A stretch of 6,327 nt of DNA from Cellulomonadaceae bacterium (lineage in GTDB: Bacteria > Actinomycetota > Actinomycetes > Actinomycetales > Cellulomonadaceae), in the NCBI GenBank assembly GCA_031282935.1, contig JAITCS010000152.1:1-6327 (forward strand). Direction: 5' to 3'. Numbering within the stretch: position 1 is the first letter of the stretch; each line of letters begins with the position of its first letter. The position numbers and the translations under genes were made by a program. Shown here in pieces: positions 1-5,515 of the stretch. Under the pieces are notes generated by a model. That model saw only the letters and a list, made by a program, of their open reading frames with translations, was not told where the DNA came from and made no database searches.

Positions 1-205
1 TGTCGAGGTCTTTGGCCGCCGCCGCGAATGCCTCAATGACATCCTTGAAAGCCGGGCCATTTGCCAGCAGCGGTGTAATATCCCGAAAAACAATCGGATC
101 GTGAGGATAACCAGGCACATCCCGAATCAGAGTGCGCAGTTCGGCGGCCCGCAGGGGGCCAAGTGCAATTAGCGCAGCGACTTCAATTTGATCCTGCTCC
201 GTCAT
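1..205 (-). CDS. apt: Adenine phosphoribosyltransferase, N-terminal part (3' end outside window)
   Basis: Apt converts adenine and PRPP to AMP in purine salvage and acts in the cytoplasm. I translated the minus strand from the ATG at 205-203 and obtained 68 residues before the window edge. Residues 26-48 (LIRDVPGYPHDPIVFRDITPLL with its neighbours) match the typical Apt N-terminus, in which a VPDFPxPGIxFRDITPLL block precedes the catalytic domain. The PRPP-binding loop lies beyond the window, so activity cannot be judged. The family's usual proline-glycine after 'FPxPG' reads His-Asp-Pro here (PHDPIVF), a local deviation. The start is well supported by AAGGAG 8 nt upstream. The gene lies 36 nt after the yajC stop; in related actinobacteria secD and secF usually sit between these two genes. 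The next gene is often rel, which cannot be seen here. Confidence 0.9.
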   Translation of the reverse strand, partial: MTEQDQIEVAALIALGPLRAAELRTLIRDVPGYPHDPIVFRDITPLLANGPAFKDVIEAFAAAAKDLD

Positions 206-213
206 CGCTGGTT

Positions 214-219
214 CTCCTT
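214..219 (-). promoter_or_regulatory. Shine-Dalgarno site of apt
   Basis: The minus strand reads AAGGAG, 8 nt before the apt ATG. It is the most canonical ribosome binding site in the window and fixes the apt start. No convincing promoter is visible in the 36-nt gap after yajC, so apt is probably translated from the yajC transcript. Confidence 0.75.
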
Positions 220-241
220 CCCGTTGATCTGTTTTCGCGGC

Positions 242-754
242 CTAAAGGGAAGTGTCGAATCCAGTGGTGAACTCGGGGTTCTGTTCTACATTCCCCTGCT
301 GGTATTCGGCGGCGAGCTGGTCTAGCACGTCAAAATCAGAAGCGGTTTCACCCCCGGTGTAGGCCGCGATTGGCTCCGCGCCAGCCACAGTCGCCTCGGT
401 GATAGTTTCAACGGTTGTGCCAGCAGCGGGCTCCAGCACGGTTACGGGAGTACCCACGGGGATCGCGCTAACAGCAGGCGCCACAGCAAATCCAGACGCT
501 GGTTCCAGGGTCTTGGAAATCCCGGCACGCATGTATTCGCATAAAGAGCCAGCGGATTCCAGTACAACGCTGTCCTCAGCTTCGTTGATGGACACGATGG
601 TTCCAATAAGACCACCTTGGGTCATCACCCGCTGCCCTGGCTGGAGGTTAGACCGAAACTGCGCTTGGGTAGCTTGCTGCTTTTTCGCCCGGGACTGCAT
701 AAAGAACATCAAGCCGAGCATGCCCAACAGCATGATGAGTAACATGGGATCCAT
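242..754 (-). CDS. yajC: YajC, accessory subunit of the Sec translocon
   Basis: YajC is a small single-pass inner-membrane protein that associates with SecD-SecF and SecYEG during protein export. The 170-residue product has a hydrophobic helix at about residues 4-19, then a basic cytoplasmic patch (SRAKKQQ, 21-27), then the family core with LQPGQRVMTQGGLIGTIVSI at 37-56 and a VVLE strand at 63-66. Residues 86-170 are an Ala/Thr/Glu-rich tail of low complexity that makes the protein longer than the roughly 110 residues of many YajC proteins; such tails are common in actinobacteria. The first ATG (754) has no clear Shine-Dalgarno sequence but starts 5 nt after the ruvB stop, so translational coupling is likely. 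A second ATG three codons later (MLLIML) is an alternative start. The usual partners secD and secF do not follow; apt does. Confidence 0.93.
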   Translation of the reverse strand: MDPMLLIMLLGMLGLMFFMQSRAKKQQATQAQFRSNLQPGQRVMTQGGLIGTIVSINEAEDSVVLESAGSLCEYMRAGISKTLEPASGFAVAPAVSAIPVGTPVTVLEPAAGTTVETITEATVAGAEPIAAYTGGETASDFDVLDQLAAEYQQGNVEQNPEFTTGFDTSL

Positions 755-759
755 GATCG

Positions 760-1860
760 TCAGCTTAGGTGACTTAGCAGCGACCGCTGTCCACCTGGCG
801 CCTCAAGCCCGGTGGGCGCCTCGCTGCCGGTAGGCGGCTCTAGCCCAACGTGTCGCCAGGCGGCTGCGGTGGCTACTCGACCCCTTGGTGTGCGCAGCAA
901 GAAGCCTTCCCGCACAAGGTATGGTTCGCAAACTGTTTCCACTGTGTCCGATTCCTCCCCAACTGTCATAGCAAGTGTTCCAATGCCCACTGGCCCCCCG
1001 GCAAACCTTTTACAGAGTGAAATGAGCACGGCGCGGTCAAGGCGGTCAAGGCCAAGGGCGTCCACCTCATAAACCTGCAATGCCGCCTGCGCCGCTTCAA
1101 GGTTGAGCGCGCCGGAACCGCGCACTTGCGCCCAGTCCCGCACCCTTCGCAAAAGGCGGTTAGCGATTCGCGGGGTGCCCCGAGAGCGTTTTGCGATTTC
1201 GTGGGCGGCGGCTGGCTCGATTTCCTCCCCCAACAAGCACGCCGAACGCAGAATCACCTTCTCTAGGTCGCCGACATCGTAGTAGTCTAGTTGGGCCACA
1301 AACCCAAACCGATCTCGCAAAGGCGCAGGCAGGAGGCCCGCCCTGGTGGTCGCCCCGACAACTACGAACGGGGGCAGTGTAAGCGGGATGGCCTGGGCCC
1401 CCGCACCCTTGCCTACCACTACGTCAACCCGGAAATCCTCCATGGCAACGTAAAGCAACTCTTCAGCGGGGCGAGCAAGGCGGTGAATCTCGTCAATAAA
1501 GAGCACCTCGCCCTCGTCGAGTGAGGACAACACTGCGGCCAAATCGCCAGCGTGTTGAATTGCTGGGCCAGAGGTTACCCGCAGCGAACTACCGAGTTCG
1601 GCGGCAATGATCATCGCCAGCGTCGTTTTTCCGAGCCCGGGCGGTCCAGCCAGCAGCACGTGGTCGGGCGGATGATTGCGGGCTAGCGCCGCCTCAAGCA
1701 CAAGGGATAATTGATCCCGCACCACGGGTTGGCCCACAAACTCGGCGAGTTTTTTTGGCCGCAGCGCAGCCTCTACGGCCCGCTCGCCCTCGTCTGAACT
1801 TGGCGCGACAAGGCGTTCAGTCGAAAATTGCGGTTCCTCAAACCTGCCTGTGTCACTCAT
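760..1860 (-). CDS. ruvB: Holliday junction branch migration helicase RuvB
   Basis: RuvB is the AAA+ motor that, with RuvA, drives branch migration of Holliday junctions in recombinational repair. The 366-residue product has the typical N-terminal [12 protein letters not shown] (33-44), Walker [10 protein letters not shown] (72-80), Walker B LFIDEIH (120-126), sensor-1 GATTR (169-173), arginine-finger region LRDRFG (181-186), sensor-2 GTPRIANR (228-235), and a C-terminal winged-helix domain ending in TPRGRVAT (324-331). All key residues are present, so the enzyme should be active. About 25 extra C-terminal residues contain a short imperfect repeat ([13 protein letters not shown]), probably disordered. 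The ATG is preceded by GGGTGAT at 5 nt. It lies 37 nt after ruvA and 5 nt before yajC. Confidence 0.98.
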   Translation of the reverse strand: MSDTGRFEEPQFSTERLVAPSSDEGERAVEAALRPKKLAEFVGQPVVRDQLSLVLEAALARNHPPDHVLLAGPPGLGKTTLAMIIAAELGSSLRVTSGPAIQHAGDLAAVLSSLDEGEVLFIDEIHRLARPAEELLYVAMEDFRVDVVVGKGAGAQAIPLTLPPFVVVGATTRAGLLPAPLRDRFGFVAQLDYYDVGDLEKVILRSACLLGEEIEPAAAHEIAKRSRGTPRIANRLLRRVRDWAQVRGSGALNLEAAQAALQVYEVDALGLDRLDRAVLISLCKRFAGGPVGIGTLAMTVGEESDTVETVCEPYLVREGFLLRTPRGRVATAAAWRHVGLEPPTGSEAPTGLEAPGGQRSLLSHLS

Positions 1861-1865
1861 GGTCT

Positions 1866-1882
1866 ATCACCCCGGGCGGGTG
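1866..1882 (-). promoter_or_regulatory. ruvB ribosome binding site inside a small GC-rich inverted repeat
   Basis: On the minus strand CACCC, a 5-nt GCCCG loop and GGGTG (1882-1868) can pair, and the 3' arm runs into the ruvB Shine-Dalgarno sequence (GGGTGAT, 1872-1866, 5 nt before ATG). The Shine-Dalgarno reading is firm enough. The idea that the stem limits ribosome access unless ruvA translation opens it is inference, and five base pairs is short. Confidence 0.4.
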
Positions 1883-1897
1883 TTGCTGCTCGCCTAA

Positions 1898-2515
1898 TCA
1901 TCGTTTCGCTCCGAAAGCTCGCAGTGCCGCACGCAGAATTGCGGGCACCTCGTCGTCTGCGATTATTGGCGAATCGGCCGCTGCCACAATATCGTCAACA
2001 GCAGCTTCAGCGGCTTTGGCTTGGTAGCCAAGCCCCACTAAGGCCTCAATTACTTGGGCTTTGTTCCTGTCGCTCGCGCTAGCGCCAGTGCCTTTGGTTG
2101 CCTTGGATTCGCTGGTAGTCACAAGTTTCCCGCCCAATTCGAGCAACACGCGTTGCGCTGTCTTGGACCCAATCCCGGGAACTTTTTGGATGGCTTTCAC
2201 GTCGCCGTTCTCAATGGCAAGCCTTAATTCATCAGCGGAATGTACCGCGAGCAGCGCCAACGCTGTTTTTGGGCCAATTCCCGTCACTGATCTTGCGGTT
2301 TCAAAGACCTCCCGCTCATCGTCGTCAGGGAATGCGAACAGGGTCAACGCGTCCTCACGCACCACAAATGCCACGGCAAGCTGCGCCTGCGCCCCAACCC
2401 GAAGGTCGGCTAATAGGCGTGGCGTGGCGAAGGCGACAAACCCTACGCCCCCCACATCCAGCATGACTCGATCCAGCCACACCTTTTGTACCGTACCCCG
2501 TAATGCACCGATCAC
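1898..2515 (-). CDS. ruvA: Holliday junction DNA-binding protein RuvA
   Basis: RuvA binds the Holliday junction as a tetramer or octamer and loads RuvB onto DNA. The 205-residue product has the OB-fold domain I (MIGALRGTV through about 62, with VGGVGF at 21-26), two helix-hairpin-helix motifs in domain II (VTGIGPKTALAL at 77-88 and VPGIGSKTAQRVL at 112-124), a variable Ser/Thr/Lys linker (about 132-150) and the RuvB-interacting domain III (EALVGLGYQAKAAEAAV, 157-173). Length and layout are normal. The start is GTG at 2515, matching the family's MI start and backed by a strong Shine-Dalgarno sequence. The GTG overlaps the upstream acyltransferase stop by 4 nt (GTGA), which points to translational coupling. 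ruvB follows after 37 nt. Confidence 0.98.
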   Translation of the reverse strand: MIGALRGTVQKVWLDRVMLDVGGVGFVAFATPRLLADLRVGAQAQLAVAFVVREDALTLFAFPDDDEREVFETARSVTGIGPKTALALLAVHSADELRLAIENGDVKAIQKVPGIGSKTAQRVLLELGGKLVTTSESKATKGTGASASDRNKAQVIEALVGLGYQAKAAEAAVDDIVAAADSPIIADDEVPAILRAALRAFGAKR

Positions 2516-2528
2516 AATGCCCTCCCTT
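2512..2528 (-). promoter_or_regulatory. ruvA ribosome binding site and GTGA stop/start overlap
   Basis: The minus strand reads AAGGGAGGG (2528-2520), 4 nt before the GTG at 2515-2513. TGA at 2514-2512 ends the acyltransferase. Ribosomes finishing the acyltransferase are therefore positioned to restart at ruvA, so ruvA expression is probably tied to translation of the acyltransferase, though the strong site may also recruit ribosomes by itself. Confidence 0.75.
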
Positions 2529-3747
2529 CAACTGCTCCCACCGTATCCGAGGGCACGGACAAAAACGGGGATATATGCCGTGACAACAACCAAAAAACGA
2601 CAGCGCCTAGCGCAACAAGCGCTAAAGCGCTGGTGGGGATGATGGCGGGGCCATGATTGCCAGGCGGGCTAGACGCCATCAAATACAGACCAAGAGCCAC
2701 TGTCAAATAGCAGCCGATCGTGGCAAGTGTTATTGGCAAGCCCACTTGCCGCCGCCGATGTGAACCGATCCGAGATGCTGAGGCACCGCCAGTATCAGCA
2801 CCTCTTACTGCGCGTTCCAACCCCTTACGGCGCCCCCGTCTGCCCAACGAATTATGAGGCAGTAGCGGTTTAGCCAACGCCGATGCCGCCTCCAGCCGCC
2901 CGAACACCGCCACCAGCAGCGCAAGAATCGGAATCAAAACCGCGAACCATAAAATCCTCCCCTGCCACCAATGGGCAGAACCGACCCCCGTGCCAGTGTA
3001 CCAGTGCGGCAGCCTATCAAAAGCGTTGAGCAAAAGCGCCCCCGCTAACGCCGCCACCATATGCCAAACAAAAAGTGTCATAGTCACACTATTTATGGCA
3101 ATTACTAGAGTCCACAGTGTTCGATTACGCTCCATAAGGCGTTGCACAGGTTTCGATAGCAACCACGCTGCCCCGACTTGCATTAGCACCAAAGCCAATA
3201 ACGCTACGGTGGGTGGTGATGTATTAACTACCCCAATTACAAGCAAGCCGTGTTTCTTGTGCAACCAATACATGGCCGGAGTCAGCATTATGAGCAGCAA
3301 ATAGACCACCAGAAACCACATCGGCATGGTTACCGCGAAAACGGCTTGCTCAATTAGGCTCTCTCGAATGGCGAAAGGCCGAGCAATTAGCGCGCCAATA
3401 ACCGCCAACCCCAACACTATTAGCGCTGGCGGCAAAAGCCTGCGCAGCCTGCCTAACAACCAAATCGCCATTGGAATACCACGGGCTTTTGTGCGCGACC
3501 ATGATATCCCGCCTGCAATGCCGCCCACCAAAAAAAACAAAGGCATTACTTGGAATACCCATGTCAGGGGCCAAAACCGAGTAAGTTGTGGTAGCGCGCT
3601 GAAACCTAGAATTTCCCCATCTCGCACCCAGACAGTCATGATCAGCCAATGGCCGAACACCACTACCAGAATAGCCACAGTACGGAAAGCATCCAGATAG
3701 CGTAATCTCGAACTCGGAGTGTTATCCGCTAAGGCGCTCAGTTTCAT
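2512..3747 (-). CDS. Acyltransferase-3 family membrane protein, apparently with an internal deletion
   Basis: Acyltransferase-3 (OafA-like) proteins are polytopic membrane enzymes that acylate cell-envelope sugars or other extracytoplasmic substrates. The substrate here is unknown. The 411-residue product opens with RYLDAFRTVAILVVVFGHW (16-34), holding the family's conserved Arg22 and His33, then MPLFFLVGG (68-76), the basic loop LGRLRRLLPP (98-107), and MWFLVVYLLL (143-152). It resumes with NTSPPTVALLAL (175-186) and MTLFVWHM (223-230). Hydrophobic segments lie near 24-41, 62-82, 107-125, 143-160, 178-196, 212-240, 264-283, 338-357 and 372-389. In actinobacterial relatives, several more helices lie between the block near residue 165 and the SPPT block, so this copy looks shortened at about 173-175. 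A basic loop (about 300-335) precedes two terminal helices. The start has an in-frame stop two codons upstream. It lies between ruvC and ruvA, where this family is not usual. Confidence 0.85.
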   Translation of the reverse strand: MKLSALADNTPSSRLRYLDAFRTVAILVVVFGHWLIMTVWVRDGEILGFSALPQLTRFWPLTWVFQVMPLFFLVGGIAGGISWSRTKARGIPMAIWLLGRLRRLLPPALIVLGLAVIGALIARPFAIRESLIEQAVFAVTMPMWFLVVYLLLIMLTPAMYWLHKKHGLLVIGVVNTSPPTVALLALVLMQVGAAWLLSKPVQRLMERNRTLWTLVIAINSVTMTLFVWHMVAALAGALLLNAFDRLPHWYTGTGVGSAHWWQGRILWFAVLIPILALLVAVFGRLEAASALAKPLLPHNSLGRRGRRKGLERAVRGADTGGASASRIGSHRRRQVGLPITLATIGCYLTVALGLYLMASSPPGNHGPAIIPTSALALVALGAVVFWLLSRHISPFLSVPSDTVGAVEGRAL

Positions 3748-3755
3748 GGCTCTTT

Positions 3756-3778
3756 ATTGCGATTAGCGATAATCGAAT
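3756..3778 (-). other. Inverted repeat just upstream of the acyltransferase start
   Basis: The minus strand carries CGATTA-TCGC-TAATCG (3775-3760), a perfect 6-bp stem with a 4-nt loop. It extends by ATT/AAT on the outer side across one unpaired base. It ends 8 nt before the ATG and abuts the AAAGAG that would serve as ribosome binding site. No run of U follows, so it is not an ordinary terminator. It could be a leader hairpin or an operator for the 76-nt ruvC-acyltransferase gap; chance is also possible. Confidence 0.35.
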
Positions 3779-3823
3779 CTCGGTATTCGGGTGGCACTTC
3801 GGCGCAGCGGCGCGCAATTCCGG

Positions 3824-4405
3824 TCATGACGCTGGCGAGTATTTGGCTTTTGCTCGTCTAGCGGCGGCTTGAGCGGCTGCCCATTGGCGCTGCGCGGGCG
3901 CCACCTGATTCCGCTCGCCGCCCTGCAACGCACCTGCGGGGCGCCACAGGTGGGCGATGGCTAAGGCGAGGGCGTCGGCAGCGTCGGCAGGAGTCGGCGT
4001 TTCTGCGAGCTTTAGGATGCGTTGCACCATAAACTGTACTTGAGCCTTTTCGGCGCGCCCATTTCCAGTCACGGCCGCCTTTACCTCCGAAGGGGTGTGC
4101 AGCGCCACGGGCACCTTGCGCCGCGCCGCAGCGACCATCGCCAAACCAGCCGCCTGCGCGGTGCCCATCACCGTGGAATGATTGTGTTGCGCAAAAACCC
4201 GCTCCACCGCGACCACGTCAGGCACAAACTCATCGAGCCAAAGCTCCAGGCCTTGGGCGATCCCCAATAAACGCAGGTCAGCGGCCAAATCCGGGTCGGT
4301 GCGGATCACCCCAGCGGCCACGAACTCAGCCTTGCGACCGGGCGCCGAATCAACAACCCCGATGCCGCACCGGGTTAGGCCCGGGTCAACCCCTAATACC
4401 CTCAT
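3824..4405 (-). CDS. ruvC: Crossover junction endodeoxyribonuclease RuvC
   Basis: RuvC is the dimeric nuclease that cuts Holliday junctions symmetrically, with RuvAB. From the ATG at 4405 the product has 193 residues, beginning [14 protein letters not shown] like mycobacterial RuvC. The four acidic catalytic residues of the RNase H-like fold are visible: Asp7 (GVDPG), Glu68 (AVERVF), and Asp141 and Asp144 ([14 protein letters not shown]). The MGTAQAAGL and [21 protein letters not shown] blocks are also typical. The C-terminus is an Ala/Arg-rich tail. A TTG two codons upstream (4411) could add two residues, but the ATG fits the family and puts the first Asp at position 7, as in E. coli. Neither start has a good Shine-Dalgarno sequence. 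The region just upstream is occupied by the 36-bp repeat pair. Confidence 0.96.
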   Translation of the reverse strand: MRVLGVDPGLTRCGIGVVDSAPGRKAEFVAAGVIRTDPDLAADLRLLGIAQGLELWLDEFVPDVVAVERVFAQHNHSTVMGTAQAAGLAMVAAARRKVPVALHTPSEVKAAVTGNGRAEKAQVQFMVQRILKLAETPTPADAADALALAIAHLWRPAGALQGGERNQVAPAQRQWAAAQAAARRAKAKYSPAS

Positions 4406-4420
4406 CGCCAAATCAAATGG

Positions 4421-4456
4421 GGCGACCTATTGCGCATCGCTCCCTCGGCAATACCC
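4421..4456 (-). repeat. 36-bp perfect direct repeat, copy nearest ruvC
   Basis: This copy is identical over all 36 bases to 4505-4540, and the match stops exactly at both ends. On the minus strand it begins GGGTATTGCCGAGGG and ends GGTCGCC, 15 nt before the ruvC ATG. Its first bases form the 3' arm of a hairpin with the preceding spacer. It also overlaps by two bases a 9-bp inverted repeat (caaatgggg at 4414-4422, ccccatttg at 4492-4500). It looks like a small dispersed intergenic element or a local duplication. I see no further copy in the window. Confidence 0.85.
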
Positions 4457-4467
4457 CCCGTATTGCC
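4447..4467 (-). other. Hairpin formed by the repeat and spacer upstream of ruvC
   Basis: On the minus strand GGCAATAC (4467-4460), a loop of five G and GTATTGCC (4454-4447) form a perfect 8-bp stem. No U-tract follows, so it is a poor candidate for a Rho-independent terminator. It may be an mRNA-stabilising or processing hairpin between the yebC and ruvC parts of the transcript, or a structural part of a repeat element. Confidence 0.55.
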
Positions 4468-4504
4468 CTCATCGCATCGCTTATATCTCATCCCCATTTG
4501 CATT

Positions 4505-4540
4505 GGCGACCTATTGCGCATCGCTCCCTCGGCAATACCC
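4505..4540 (-). repeat. 36-bp perfect direct repeat, copy nearest yebC
   Basis: This is the second exact copy, 84 bp from the other with a 48-bp spacer (4457-4504). Unlike the other copy, it has no matching upstream arm, so it cannot form the 8-bp hairpin. The sequence on its far side (4541-4561) is unrelated to the spacer. The 84-bp period is a multiple of three, so one minus-strand frame reads the same peptide ([12 protein letters not shown]) twice, but that frame does not look like a gene. Confidence 0.85.
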
Positions 4541-4561
4541 AGCAACGACCGGCACCACGAT

Positions 4562-4741
4562 CTACCCACCGCAGCCATCCCCAGCCCACTTCGGTCGCCG
4601 AGCCCACAGCTCTTCAATGGCCGGGTCAACCACCTTTTCTTTCTCAGATTCCGCCGAAACCCGCACAGGCGCGGCGGTTTTATCGGCATCATTTTCACCG
4701 GCAAAGGCCTTGACGGGTTCTGCTTCAGTTTTTTGCGTCAC
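4562..4741 (-). CDS. Small acidic hypothetical protein between yebC and ruvC
   Basis: I do not recognise this protein. A GTG start at 4741, 5 nt after the yebC stop, opens a frame of 59 residues: MTQKTEAEPVKAFAGENDA at the start, a Glu/Lys/Ala-rich hydrophilic middle (residues 17-38), and DPAIEELWARRPKWAGD near the end (39-55). The codons and composition look coding: charged, low in Cys, no membrane segment, predicted disordered apart from a possible short helix near 40-47. Tight spacing after yebC suggests coupled translation; the Shine-Dalgarno sequence is weak (GAG about 8 nt upstream). It stops 22 bp before the repeat pair. The protein may be a natural small one or the N-terminal remnant of a longer one cut short when the repeats arrived. 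The alternative is a chance ORF. Confidence 0.5.
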   Translation of the reverse strand: MTQKTEAEPVKAFAGENDADKTAAPVRVSAESEKEKVVDPAIEELWARRPKWAGDGCGG

Positions 4742-4746
4742 GATAA

Positions 4747-5511
4747 TTACTCGGCTTCAAGAGCGGCGGCAACTTCATCGGAGATGTCGAAATTGGCATA
4801 GACGTTCTGCACGTCGTCTAGGTCTTCGAGCGCGTCAATTAGGCGGGTCACCTTTTGCGCGGTTTCGACATCCGCTTGCACTAACATCATTTGATCGGGG
4901 TGGAAAATGGAGTCCGCAGAATCATAATCAATCCCGGCATCCTGAATAGCTTTACGCACCGCCACCAAATCGGGAGCTTCGCACAGCACTTCAATAACAT
5001 CGCCAGCGTCGGTAACTTCCTCAGCGCCCGCATCGAGGGCCGCCATCATTACCTCGTCCTCGCCAACCCCTGGCGCCTTGGGCACCACAATAAGCCCTTT
5101 GCGAGCGAAAAGCCGCGAAACGGAACCGATATCTTCGGCGAATTTACCGCCATTTCGGGTAAAAGCCACCCGAACCTCGGCAACGGCCCGGTTCACATTA
5201 TCCGTTAGGCACTCCACATAAACGGCGACGCCCTGGATAACGCCACCATACATTTTGTCAATGTATTGCACGGCATCGCTGCCAACCCCGGAACCTCGTT
5301 TTACCGCCCGGTCTATGTTGTCGTTAGGAACCGATGACTTTTTCGCCTTTACGATAGCGTCATAAAGCGTAGGGTTTCCGGCGGGATCGCCGCCACCAGC
5401 TCGAGCCGCCACTTCAATGTTCTTGATGAGCTTGGCGAACAACTTACCGCGCTTCGCGTCTATTGCAGCTTTTTTGTGCTTAGTGGTTGCCCACTTAGAA
5501 TGTCCCGACAT
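4747..5511 (-). CDS. yebC: YebC/TACO1 family protein (translation factor or regulator)
   Basis: YebC/TACO1 proteins were first described as transcriptional regulators and are now linked to translation, including relief of ribosome stalling at proline-rich stretches. The 254-residue product starts [20 protein letters not shown] and has [22 protein letters not shown] (22-43), [13 protein letters not shown] (61-73), [16 protein letters not shown] (99-114) and the C-terminal [18 protein letters not shown] (226-243), all family marks. Length is normal. Two usually conserved spots differ: the YEGYGPxGVA loop reads [10 protein letters not shown] (87-96), about one residue shorter, and the GGNxG-GSV segment reads [11 protein letters not shown] (121-131). 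The ATG lies 4 nt after the pdxT stop, with TAGG just upstream, so the two genes are probably co-translated. A small ORF follows 5 nt downstream. Confidence 0.96.
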   Translation of the reverse strand: MSGHSKWATTKHKKAAIDAKRGKLFAKLIKNIEVAARAGGGDPAGNPTLYDAIVKAKKSSVPNDNIDRAVKRGSGVGSDAVQYIDKMYGGVIQGVAVYVECLTDNVNRAVAEVRVAFTRNGGKFAEDIGSVSRLFARKGLIVVPKAPGVGEDEVMMAALDAGAEEVTDAGDVIEVLCEAPDLVAVRKAIQDAGIDYDSADSIFHPDQMMLVQADVETAQKVTRLIDALEDLDDVQNVYANFDISDEVAAALEAE

Positions 5512-5515
5512 TTAC

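Noticed and set aside
399..833. Plus-strand open frames opposite yajC, ruvB, ruvA, acyltransferase, ruvC, yebC and pdxT
   Set aside because: They lie antisense to well-supported genes, have low-complexity Pro/Arg/Ser/Thr-rich translations and resemble no family I know.
3350..3649. A second minus-strand frame of 99 codons inside the acyltransferase
   Set aside because: It overlaps the well-supported acyltransferase frame entirely and has no recognisable motif; the membrane-enzyme motifs are all in the other frame.
2512..3747. Transposon or insertion sequence carrying the acyltransferase
   Set aside because: No terminal inverted repeats, target-site duplication or transposase is visible around the gene, and its junction with ruvA is a tight GTGA overlap.
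4406..4411. TTG at 4411 as the ruvC start
   Set aside because: It adds only two residues, lacks a Shine-Dalgarno sequence, and the ATG at 4405 matches the family start and catalytic Asp7 numbering.
4447..4467. Rho-independent terminator after yebC
   Set aside because: The 8-bp stem is not followed by a U-tract on the transcribed strand, and the loop is G-only.
4480..4490. -10-like TATAAG between the repeats as a ruvC promoter
   Set aside because: No -35-like hexamer at 16-18 nt upstream; the match to the -10 consensus alone is too weak in this sequence.
4421..4540. Two 36-bp repeats with a 48-bp spacer as a minimal CRISPR array
   Set aside because: Only two repeats, a spacer longer than usual that pairs with the repeat and shares words with the ruvC start, no cas genes and no leader. 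It fits a duplicated or palindromic intergenic element better.
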